This document shows, one piece after another, positions 1-6,936 of a stretch of DNA of 13,298 nucleotides (positions are counted from its first letter, which is position 1; each line of letters begins with the position of its first letter). The stretch is from assembly GCA_964640655.1 (NCBI GenBank), contig CAZXFT010000034.1, positions 1 to 13,298 of the forward strand, given 5' to 3'. Source of the DNA: BJGO01 sp964640655 (lineage in GTDB: Bacteria > Bacteroidota > Bacteroidia > Chitinophagales > UBA10324). Both the position numbers and the translations under genes were made by a program. The notes under the pieces are model-generated. The model had not been told where the DNA came from, did not search any database, and worked only from the letters and a program-made list of their open reading frames with translations.

Positions 1-42
1 TCCTATAATTGATATTATGTTAAGTTGAGTTTTTGGAAATTA

Positions 43-75
43 AAAAGCCCGCAATGCTTTGTATTGCGGGCTTTT
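43..75. terminator. Strong, probably bidirectional intrinsic terminator
   Basis: A perfect 13-bp inverted repeat has left arm 43-55 (AAAAGCCCGCAAT), a 7-nt loop at 56-62 and right arm 63-75 (ATTGCGGGCTTTT). Read on the minus strand, the GC-rich core is followed by TTTTT and then AATTT. It sits 26 bp beyond the stop codon of the TPR gene and so most likely ends the gyrA-TPR transcript. The plus-strand reading also ends in TTTT, so it could serve a gene lying left of the window as well. Confidence 0.9.
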
Positions 76-101
76 AACTATGCTCGTTATTAAAATTATT
101 A

Positions 102-1469
102 TTACAACCCTACTTGGCTCTTAGTTGTTACTTTTTGATTTACAAACTGAATAGTAATGATTTTTTTGCCGTCTTGCCAGGTAAATATTTCAATTATGTC
201 TGTACTAGATTTAGATTGTCCAGATGTTTTACCCTTCCCAAGAATACTAAATACCTTTTCAATATCATCACCGACATTGATGCTATTAAATTGTTCGATT
301 GTGAACCTATTATCCATAGATTTTATTTTGTCGTCCATTTTCAACCTAGTGTATATTTCTTTTAATGCCGACTTTGTGTCATTATCTGTATTATCTATCT
401 TATATGCACGTTCAAAATATGGTAAGCCACGAGCAAACATTTTATCTCGAACCATTGTAAGCTGATCGTACTTTTTCTGCCCTGCTGCATCAAATGGTAA
501 TTTGTTCATTTCGTCATTGACTTTTACAGCCTGATTGTAATACATAGCTCCAGCACTGTATAAAGCATCAAAAAAATCGGGTTTAATTTTTAAAGCCTGC
601 TCGTAATAGAAAATGGCGTTTGCAGTGTCTTTCAAATTAGAATCGTACTTGTTTCCAAGCACATAATTTAACTCCACTGAAGATGGATTCTTGGCTATGG
701 CTTCTTTCAGTTTATCTAGCACCTCCTGTGTTTTATTTTGAGCCAGGTATATGTTTAATTCATCAAACATTAACTGATTATTGTCCGGAAACATTTTACG
801 TCCTTGCTCTATATACGTTAGAGCCTGAGCCGTGTCTTTATTTGCCAGTGCAATCACTTCAAGTCCCTGATAAATTTCAGGTTTTTTAAAGTTGTTGTTT
901 AACAACTTATTATACATAGCCAAAGCAACATCGTACTTCTTACAACCGGTTGCGGCATATGCGCCATAGAACATGGACGTTGTATCTACTATTCCAAGGT
1001 TGTAATTCTTGTTCAGAAATTCATAAGCATCTGACACAGCGCTGAAATGCTTTAGTGCTTTTTCATACTCTTTATTGTTATAAGGAATGACACCACGATT
1101 GAAATTGAGGAAAGAAATTCCCTCCATACCCTGAATAATTTCCTGCTGGAATTCTTTTTTAGTGTCTAACTCAGCACCTTTCTTAAAGCTCTCTAAGCTT
1201 ATGCTGAGTGCATCAGGTTCGTTATACTTTCCTGTTGTGTCAATAGCAATGGCATAATAAATTTGCCCGCGATACACCCATGTTTTAGCCATAGTCATGG
1301 TTTGTGAATTGTTGGCAGCTTCATTAATGGCTGTTTTAGCTTCGTTCAACTCATTATTTTTTAAATAGTTGAAAGCGCTTACTACCTGATACTTTTGAGC
1401 AAATACAGTTATGCTGAACATCAGCACTAAAACCGTACTTAACATAATTTTATTGATCATAGAATTCAT
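102..1469 (-). CDS. Exported TPR protein with a C-terminal BamE/DUF3862-like domain
   Basis: A 455-aa protein of unknown specific role, probably periplasmic or membrane-associated. Residues 1-24 form a signal peptide (hydrophobic run, then VFA|Q), with predicted cleavage before Q25. Residues about 28-375 are helical tetratricopeptide repeats, seen in stretches such as EYEKALKHFSAV (134-145), KYDVALAMYNKLL (178-190) and NAIFYYEQALKIKPD (284-298); TPRs normally mediate protein-protein contacts. Residues about 391-455 are different: a short beta-rich tail with VGDDIEKVFSILGKGK, an FTWQDG segment and a KSQVGL ending, which resembles the small BamE/SmpA or DUF3862 fold. The start follows the gyrA stop by 11 nt with an A-rich leader (TAAAACAAAAA) and no Shine-Dalgarno; Met4 is an alternative start. 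It lies in an operon with gyrA and is closed by the hairpin at 43-75. The TPR call is firm, the tail assignment moderate, the function unknown. Confidence 0.88.
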   Translation of the reverse strand: MNSMINKIMLSTVLVLMFSITVFAQKYQVVSAFNYLKNNELNEAKTAINEAANNSQTMTMAKTWVYRGQIYYAIAIDTTGKYNEPDALSISLESFKKGAELDTKKEFQQEIIQGMEGISFLNFNRGVIPYNNKEYEKALKHFSAVSDAYEFLNKNYNLGIVDTTSMFYGAYAATGCKKYDVALAMYNKLLNNNFKKPEIYQGLEVIALANKDTAQALTYIEQGRKMFPDNNQLMFDELNIYLAQNKTQEVLDKLKEAIAKNPSSVELNYVLGNKYDSNLKDTANAIFYYEQALKIKPDFFDALYSAGAMYYNQAVKVNDEMNKLPFDAAGQKKYDQLTMVRDKMFARGLPYFERAYKIDNTDNDTKSALKEIYTRLKMDDKIKSMDNRFTIEQFNSINVGDDIEKVFSILGKGKTSGQSKSSTDIIEIFTWQDGKKIITIQFVNQKVTTKSQVGL

Positions 1470-1480
1470 TTTTTGTTTTA

Positions 1481-4027
1481 TTATTCGTTTGGTTGAATTG
1501 GTTCAGTTGATTGATTGCTGCCATCGTTTTCAGTAATTGTTCCATTTATTTGATCCATTGCTTCTGCTTCACTGTGAGGCACAACAGTAATAGCAGCTAT
1601 CTCATCGTTTTCTTTCAGTTTAATTAAACGAACACCTTGTGTAGCACGACCTAATACTGAAATACTTTTTACCTCCATTCTGATGGTGATACCTGATTTA
1701 TTAATAATCATCAGATCGTTATCTTCAGTTACTTGTTTAATGGCAATCAGATTTCCGGTCTTATCGGTGATGTTAATGGTTTTAACTCCTTTACCACTGC
1801 GCGAAGTGATTCGGTATTCTTCAAGGTCGGAGCGTTTGCCGTAACCCTTTTCAGAAACAACCATCACCGTTTGCGTCTTGTCGTTTTTATCTATACAAAT
1901 CATACCAACTACTTCATCGCTATCATCGCAATAAATTCCCTTAACGCCCTGAGCTGTCCGGCCTGTTGGACGAACAGCGGCTTCATCAAATCGAATAGCG
2001 CGACCGGAATTTACAGCCATCAGTATTTCGCAATTACCATTAGTCAGTTTTACTTCAATGAGTTCATCATTTTCCTGAATAGTCATGGCATTGACACCAT
2101 TCTTACGTGGATTTGAAAACTCATCAAGTGTTGTCTTTTTGATAATACCCTTCTTAGTACAGAACAGCAGGTAATTGTTGTTCAGGAATTGTTCGTCGCT
2201 GAGATTATCAACATTGACAACTGCCATTACTTTATCACCATTTTCCAAGGCTATCAAATTCTGCACTGTTCGGCCTTTTGATGTTTTGGTACCTTCAGGA
2301 ATGTTATAAACCTTCAACCAAAAACATTTTCCATTTTGAGTGAAGAATAACAGGTAATTATGATTGGTGGCTAAGAAAAGTTGCTCAATAAAATCATCAT
2401 CGCGGGTAGAGCCACCTAATGAGCCTTTACCTCCCCTGCCCTGAACGCGATAATCTGCCAAAGGTGTACGCTTGATGTAACCAAGATGTGAAATGGTAAT
2501 CACCACTTCTTCATCTTCGATTAAGTCTTCCATATTGATTTCTTCAGCAGTGTATTCAATCACGCTGCGGCGTTCGTCGCCAAATCGTTTTTGAACATCG
2601 AGCATTTCATCTTTTATTATCTGAAACTGCTTGGATTCATCACTTAATACTTCATTATACCAGTTGATCATTTTCATCAAGGCATCATACTCATCTTTTA
2701 TCTTATCGCGCTCTAAACCTGTAAGGCGTTGCAAGCGCATTTCGAGAATTGCCTTTGCCTGAATTTCTGATAAACTGAAACGGCTGATTAATCCTTCTCG
2801 GGCAATATCCGGTGTGCTGCTGCTGCGAATCAATTGAATCACTTCATCTATATTATCGAGTGCTATCAGTAAGCCTGCTAATATGTGTGCTTTCTTTTCA
2901 GCTTCAGCCAGTTCAAATCGAATGCGGCGAAGAATCACTTCGTGGCGGAATTCCACAAATGCTGAAATCATATCTTTCAGATTCAACAGCTTGGGTCTGC
3001 CATTATGTAGTGCAATATTGTTGATGCCAAATGAAGTTTGAAGCAGTGTGTAGTTATACAATTGATTCAGCACCACAGAAGCCATAGCATCTCTTTTAAT
3101 CTCATATACTACACGCATACCATCACGATCACTTTCATCACGCACTTCAGAAATGCCTTCTATCTTTTTCTCCTGCATCAGTTCATAGGTCTTCATAATC
3201 ATCTGCGACTTATTAACCAGATAAGGGATTTCGGTAACTATGATTTGTTCACGTCCGTTCGATAAAGTTTCAATCTCTGCTTTACCACGCAAAACCACTC
3301 TGCCTCGACCTGTAAGGAATCCTTCCTTAACTCCTTCCATACCGTAGATGATACCACCTGTCGGAAAGTCTGGAGCTTTAACATATTTAATTAACTCGTC
3401 AATTGTGATGTCACGATTATCAATGTATGCTATGATGCCGTGCACTACTTCTGTCAAATTGTGAGGTAAAATATTGGTAGCAATACCCACAGCGATTCCT
3501 GATGAACCATTAACCAAAAGGTTCGGAATCTTAGTAGGCATTACAGTTGGCTCCTGTAACGTATCGTCGAAGTTTAACTGAAAGTCTACGGTTTCCTTTT
3601 CTAAATCTGAGAGGATTTCATCAGAGATACGTTGCAGTCGTGCCTCAGTGTAACGCATAGCCGCAGGACTGTCTCCGTCTATTGATCCGTAGTTACCCTG
3701 TCCGTCAACTAATGGGTAACGAAGACTCCAGCTTTGAGCCATACGCACCATAGTATTATAAACCGATGAATCACCGTGAGGGTGATACTTACCCAAAACC
3801 TCACCGACAATACGAGCACTTTTTTTGTAAGGCTTATTCCATGTTACACCTAATTCGTGCATTCCAAAAAGCACGCGGCGATGAACAGGTTTGAAGCCGT
3901 CGCGCACATCGGGAATAGCTCTGGAAACAATAACCGACATAGAGTAATCTATGTAGGAAGACTTCATTTGGTCTTCTATGTTGACCGGTACAATACGGGG
4001 GTTAGATTCAGCAGTATTTTCAGACAT
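1481..4027 (-). CDS. gyrA: DNA gyrase subunit A
   Basis: This 848-aa protein is the DNA breakage-reunion subunit of gyrase, which with GyrB introduces negative supercoils using ATP. The N-terminal winged-helix/tower region (about 14-500) carries the quinolone-resistance region HPHGDSSVYNTMVRMAQ (82-98) and the catalytic tyrosine Y126 in AAMRYTEAR (E. coli Y122; offset +4). The C-terminal beta-pinwheel (about 503-820) begins with the GyrA-box at 529-535, here QGRGGKG rather than the classical QRRGGKG. This box and the lack of a ParC-type C-terminus favour GyrA over ParC. The tail (from about 822) is acidic and polar, and looks disordered. Residue 91, equivalent to E. coli D87, is Asn (codon AAT at 3755-3757), while S87 (E. 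coli S83) is retained. The gene ends in tandem stops TAA TAA and is followed 11 nt later by the TPR gene. It starts 91 bp downstream of the tRNA terminator, so it should have its own promoter in 4028-4117, but I see no convincing -7 box there. Confidence 0.97.
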   Translation of the reverse strand: MSENTAESNPRIVPVNIEDQMKSSYIDYSMSVIVSRAIPDVRDGFKPVHRRVLFGMHELGVTWNKPYKKSARIVGEVLGKYHPHGDSSVYNTMVRMAQSWSLRYPLVDGQGNYGSIDGDSPAAMRYTEARLQRISDEILSDLEKETVDFQLNFDDTLQEPTVMPTKIPNLLVNGSSGIAVGIATNILPHNLTEVVHGIIAYIDNRDITIDELIKYVKAPDFPTGGIIYGMEGVKEGFLTGRGRVVLRGKAEIETLSNGREQIIVTEIPYLVNKSQMIMKTYELMQEKKIEGISEVRDESDRDGMRVVYEIKRDAMASVVLNQLYNYTLLQTSFGINNIALHNGRPKLLNLKDMISAFVEFRHEVILRRIRFELAEAEKKAHILAGLLIALDNIDEVIQLIRSSSTPDIAREGLISRFSLSEIQAKAILEMRLQRLTGLERDKIKDEYDALMKMINWYNEVLSDESKQFQIIKDEMLDVQKRFGDERRSVIEYTAEEINMEDLIEDEEVVITISHLGYIKRTPLADYRVQGRGGKGSLGGSTRDDDFIEQLFLATNHNYLLFFTQNGKCFWLKVYNIPEGTKTSKGRTVQNLIALENGDKVMAVVNVDNLSDEQFLNNNYLLFCTKKGIIKKTTLDEFSNPRKNGVNAMTIQENDELIEVKLTNGNCEILMAVNSGRAIRFDEAAVRPTGRTAQGVKGIYCDDSDEVVGMICIDKNDKTQTVMVVSEKGYGKRSDLEEYRITSRSGKGVKTINITDKTGNLIAIKQVTEDNDLMIINKSGITIRMEVKSISVLGRATQGVRLIKLKENDEIAAITVVPHSEAEAMDQINGTITENDGSNQSTEPIQPNE

Positions 4028-4117
4028 AATAGGTTAAAAAAATGAGAGCGTGAAAGTACTCAAAAGCAGATGAAAAAGTGGATATAAAATGAAGTTATTA
4101 TGAACAATTCTTGCAAC

Positions 4118-4144
4118 AAAAAAAGCCTTGCTGAGCAAGGCTTT
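4118..4144 (-). terminator. Intrinsic terminator after tRNA-Leu
   Basis: A perfect 10-bp inverted repeat pairs AAAGCCTTGC (4122-4131) with GCAAGGCTTT (4135-4144) around the 3-nt loop TGA. On the minus strand it is followed at once by a run of seven T (complement of 4118-4124, partly in the stem). It lies 15 bp past the 3' end of the tRNA and upstream of gyrA, so it separates the tRNA transcript, and any read-through from dxr-rseP, from gyrA. Confidence 0.9.
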
Positions 4145-4159
4145 CAAAGGTTTTTTGAG

Positions 4160-4241
4160 TACCCGAGGTCGGAATCGAACCGACACTCCCGAAAGAACAC
4201 GATTTTGAGTCGTGCGCGTCTACCAGTTCCGCCACTCGGGC
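4160..4241 (-). tRNA. tRNA-Leu (anticodon CAA)
   Basis: An 82-nt class II tRNA read on the minus strand. The acceptor arms are GCCCGAG (complement of 4235-4241) and CTCGGGT (complement of 4161-4167), with a G1-U72 wobble and discriminator A at 4160. The anticodon stem CACGA/TCGTG encloses the loop CTCAAAA, giving anticodon CAA for leucine codon UUG. A long variable arm of about 13 nt is typical of Leu, and the T arm is GTCGG-TTCGATT-CCGAC. The 3' CCA is not encoded. The gene sits between rseP and gyrA, all on the same strand, with a terminator immediately after it. Confidence 0.97.
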
Positions 4242-4272
4242 ATCAGTATTCGGTATAATTTTTAAGAGGCGG

Positions 4273-4280
4273 CAAATATA
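4273..4280 (-). promoter_or_regulatory. Candidate -7 element for tRNA-Leu
   Basis: The minus strand reads TATATTTG here, a perfect match to the Bacteroidota -7 consensus TAnnTTTG, followed by GCCGCC. A GC-rich discriminator of that kind is common at growth-rate-regulated stable RNA promoters. It lies about 31 nt before the tRNA 5' end and just past the rseP stop codon. No clear TTG is seen about 20 nt upstream, which lowers confidence. Confidence 0.45.
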
Positions 4281-4286
4281 GATGAA

Positions 4287-5609
4287 TTATTTAAACAGCT
4301 TAAGTACGTCATTACCATTAGCTAATAACATTAAGCCGAGTAACAGCACCATACCTGCTATCTGTGCATACTCTAAAAACTTCTCGTGAGGCTTACGTCT
4401 GGTTATCATTTCATAAAGTGTGAACATAACGTGTCCACCGTCCAATGCCGGTATGGGTAGAAAATTCATGAATGCCAGTGCAATAGAAAAGAACGCTGTG
4501 AAATTCCAGAACGACAGCCAATCCCAGGTTGGCGAAAATGCTTTACCAATACTGATGAAACCACCAACCTGTTTGTATCCTTCCGTTTCACGATTGAAGA
4601 TGAGTTTGAATTGCCTTACATAATTGGTCAATGTATTTACAGCCTTTTTATATCCTGCAGGAAAACAAGTAAGCAGGTTATATGATTTGACTTCTGTTTG
4701 AAAAAATTCATGCGACGTTTTGTTGTAAATACCTAATACACCAGTATTTGGAAGGCTCACTAAAGACGTAAGCGTATCATCATTTCTGATGTATGTGACA
4801 TTTATGTCTTTACCTTTTCTTTCAGCTAATGCTTTACGAACCTCATCGAAATAATAGGTTGATGCTGAATCAATACCTATAATTTGATCACCTTTCTCAA
4901 GACCTGATTTTTTTGCCACAGAACCGGTACCAAAATCGTTGATGATAAATGGCATGCGTTCACTGATAAAGCTAAGACTCTGAGTTGACAGAATCTTTTT
5001 AATCATGCTGTCAGGTATAGCAATGTTTACTACTTCATCACCACGTTGCACTTTGATATTTCTTGCATCGTGAATTAAGATATTAATGACCACATCGTTC
5101 AGTTTAACGACAGGTGCTTCTCCTGTAGAAATAATTTTATCGCCGTTTCTAAATCCAATTTCATAAGCAAGCGAGTCTACCTGAATACCGTACTTTGCAT
5201 TTGACGCAGGGATATATTCTTCACCAACCGACAACAGTATCATCGAATAAATAAACCAACCCAAAATGAGGTTAACTATGATGCCACCCAACATAATGAT
5301 TAACCTTTGCCATGCCGGTTTAGCACGAAACTCCCAAGATCGAACTTCCTGTTTCATCTGCTCTTTATCCATGCTCTCATCAATCATACCTGCAATCTTT
5401 ACATAGCCCCCAAGGGGAAGCCATCCTATACCATATTCCGTGTCACCAATTTTTTTCTTAAACAAGGAAAACCAAGGATCGAAGAAAAGATAAAACTTTT
5501 CAACTCTTGTATTAAACATGCGTGCTGCTATGTAATGCCCTAACTCGTGTAGTGTAACCAGAATAGCCAGGCTGAGAAATAACTGTCCGGCTCTTATTAA
5601 AATATCCAT
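4287..5609 (-). CDS. rseP: Intramembrane site-2 zinc metalloprotease RseP
   Basis: A 440-aa inner-membrane protease of the M50B/S2P family. In E. coli, RseP makes the second cut in the anti-sigma factor RseA during envelope stress and also clears remnant signal peptides; the substrate here is unknown. The zinc-binding motif HELGH is at residues 21-25 inside the first membrane segment (about 7-27). The third zinc ligand is in LDGGH (389-393; D390) within the third segment (about 365-387). Other membrane segments lie at about 103-127 and 414-432. Between them are two PDZ-like domains (about 130-200 and 215-290), the second containing KSGLEKGDQIIGID. The length is normal for the family. It lies 63 bp downstream of dxr on the same strand, probably one operon, matching the dxr/rseP neighbourhood known from many bacteria, though without the uppS and cdsA genes that lie between them in E. 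coli. No terminator follows it before the tRNA. Confidence 0.96.
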   Translation of the reverse strand: MDILIRAGQLFLSLAILVTLHELGHYIAARMFNTRVEKFYLFFDPWFSLFKKKIGDTEYGIGWLPLGGYVKIAGMIDESMDKEQMKQEVRSWEFRAKPAWQRLIIMLGGIIVNLILGWFIYSMILLSVGEEYIPASNAKYGIQVDSLAYEIGFRNGDKIISTGEAPVVKLNDVVINILIHDARNIKVQRGDEVVNIAIPDSMIKKILSTQSLSFISERMPFIINDFGTGSVAKKSGLEKGDQIIGIDSASTYYFDEVRKALAERKGKDINVTYIRNDDTLTSLVSLPNTGVLGIYNKTSHEFFQTEVKSYNLLTCFPAGYKKAVNTLTNYVRQFKLIFNRETEGYKQVGGFISIGKAFSPTWDWLSFWNFTAFFSIALAFMNFLPIPALDGGHVMFTLYEMITRRKPHEKFLEYAQIAGMVLLLGLMLLANGNDVLKLFK

Positions 5610-5672
5610 GTTGTACTTGTGTGCAAATGATTTTGTGAACGCAAAAAAACGAAAAAAGAGGCAGTTGCTTGT

Positions 5673-6857
5673 TTACATAGAATGCATAGTGCGCTGTTTC
5701 CAGTTTTGAGCCAGGATGCGACTCTCCATATCGGTTTGCAGATATGCATTTATAGAACATTCATTGGTATATGCAACCTGACTGATAATATCTTCTATCA
5801 GTTGTGGAATTTCAAGAAAACCTATTTCATCATACAGAAAGCGTTCAACTGCAATTTCGTTGGCTGCATTCAATGCGCAGGGTATATTGCCTCCTTTTTC
5901 AAGTGCTTCATATGCCAGATGTAGACAGCGGAAAGTTTCCATATCCGGTTTTTCAAAAGTTAATGATGGATACTGAGTGAAATCGAATCGAGGAAAAGTG
6001 TTTTCTATACGAGACGGATAAGCCAAGGCATATTGAATAGGTAATTTCATGTCGGGTAATCCTAATTGCGCTTTGATGGAACAATCCGTAAATTGAACCA
6101 AAGAATGTATGATTGATTGCGGGTGAACGATAATATCAATCTGTTGTGCTTCCAATCCAAACAACCATTTAGCTTCAATTACTTCCAGGCCTTTATTCAT
6201 CAGTGTTGCAGAGTCAATGGTAATTTTTCTGCCCATTGTCCAATTGGGGTGTTTGAGTGCCTGCTCCTTGCGAATAGTTAGTAACTCACTTTTCTTCTTT
6301 CCTCTGAACGGACCACCTGAAGCGGTGAGAATTATTTTTTCAATGTCATTATGCCACTCCCCTGCCAGGCATTGAAAAATAGCAGAGTGCTCAGAGTCAA
6401 CCGGTATGATAGCAGTTTTGTGCTTTTCGGATAGTGCAGTAATTAACTCACCTGCGGCCACCAAGGTTTCCTTATTAGCGAGTGCAACTGTTTTACCAGC
6501 TTCAATGGCTTTAATGGTTGGCAACACACCGGCATATCCAACCATAGCTGTTAATACTATATCAACCTGTTTGTTCTGAACTTCTGATGCTGTTGCTTCA
6601 GCCCCACTCCATATTTTAATGGGCAAGTGCGATAAAGCATGTTTCAGCTTATCATATTTCGATTCATCATGAATCACTATAGAGTTAGGTTGAAAGAGTG
6701 CCGCCTGTTCTGCAAGTAATTCTATATTACCATTTGCTGTAAGTAACTCCACTTCAAACAACTGTGGATTGGCCGATATAACATCTAGCGCCTGAGTGCC
6801 TATTGAGCCGGTTGAACCTAATATGGCAACACGTTTTTTCTTGACTTCTTGATTCAT
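5673..6857 (-). CDS. dxr: 1-deoxy-D-xylulose 5-phosphate reductoisomerase
   Basis: A 394-aa cytosolic enzyme that converts DXP to 2-C-methyl-D-erythritol 4-phosphate using NADPH and a divalent metal, the committed step of the MEP isoprenoid pathway and the target of fosmidomycin. The NADPH-binding motif GSTGSIG is at 14-20. The metal ligands are D154 and E156 in VDSEHSAIFQ and E225 in NKGLEVIEA (E. coli D150, E152, E231). The active-site loop GRKITIDSATLMNKG (209-223) is intact, as is NAANEIAV in the C-terminal region. The length is as expected. The start at 6857 is the only Met before the nucleotide-binding motif and follows the candidate promoter by only a few bases. It is divergent from guaA and leads into rseP 63 bp downstream. 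Confidence 0.97.
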   Translation of the reverse strand: MNQEVKKKRVAILGSTGSIGTQALDVISANPQLFEVELLTANGNIELLAEQAALFQPNSIVIHDESKYDKLKHALSHLPIKIWSGAEATASEVQNKQVDIVLTAMVGYAGVLPTIKAIEAGKTVALANKETLVAAGELITALSEKHKTAIIPVDSEHSAIFQCLAGEWHNDIEKIILTASGGPFRGKKKSELLTIRKEQALKHPNWTMGRKITIDSATLMNKGLEVIEAKWLFGLEAQQIDIIVHPQSIIHSLVQFTDCSIKAQLGLPDMKLPIQYALAYPSRIENTFPRFDFTQYPSLTFEKPDMETFRCLHLAYEALEKGGNIPCALNAANEIAVERFLYDEIGFLEIPQLIEDIISQVAYTNECSINAYLQTDMESRILAQNWKQRTMHSM

Positions 6858-6865
6858 GAACGAAG

Positions 6866-6897
6866 CAAAAGTAATCAGCCAAAATCAAGTGCACCAA
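6866..6897 (-). promoter_or_regulatory. Candidate promoter for dxr-rseP
   Basis: On the minus strand TACTTTTG (complement of 6866-6873) matches the Bacteroidota -7 consensus TAnnTTTG exactly. A TTG (complement of 6895-6897) lies 21 nt upstream, which is acceptable spacing for the -33 element. The transcript would start around 6860-6862, leaving a leader of only a few nucleotides before the dxr ATG at 6857. The assignment is by motif only. Confidence 0.45.
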
Positions 6898-6922
6898 GAA
6901 GCAGGTGACATTCAATAATTGC

Positions 6923-6930
6923 TAAATTCG
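6923..6930 (+). promoter_or_regulatory. Candidate -7 element for guaA
   Basis: TAAATTCG differs from the Bacteroidota -7 consensus TAnnTTTG at one position and is followed by CCGCGC and then directly by the guaA ATG at 6937. If it is used, the guaA transcript begins within a few bases of its start codon. No clear -33 TTG is visible upstream, so this is a weaker call than the dxr promoter. Confidence 0.3.
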
Positions 6931-6936
6931 CCGCGC

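Noticed and set aside
1733..2116. 127-codon plus-strand reading frame antisense to gyrA
   Set aside because: It lies wholly within the conserved gyrA coding region on the opposite strand and looks like no known protein; other antisense frames in gyrA, rseP, dxr and the TPR gene were dismissed for the same reason.
4160..4241. G1-U72 wobble at the top of the tRNA-Leu acceptor stem as an oddity
   Set aside because: The same first pair occurs in known leucine tRNAs, for example the E. coli tRNA-Leu with anticodon UAA, so it is not unusual.
5512..5760. 82-codon minus-strand reading frame across the dxr-rseP junction
   Set aside because: It overlaps the 3' end of dxr and the 5' end of rseP in another frame, has low-complexity content and no family resemblance.
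6919..6936. In-frame TTG start that would lengthen GMP synthase by six residues
   Set aside because: The family begins right before the ILILDFGSQYTQ strand, the ATG at 6937 fits this, and the extension overlaps the candidate -7 box.
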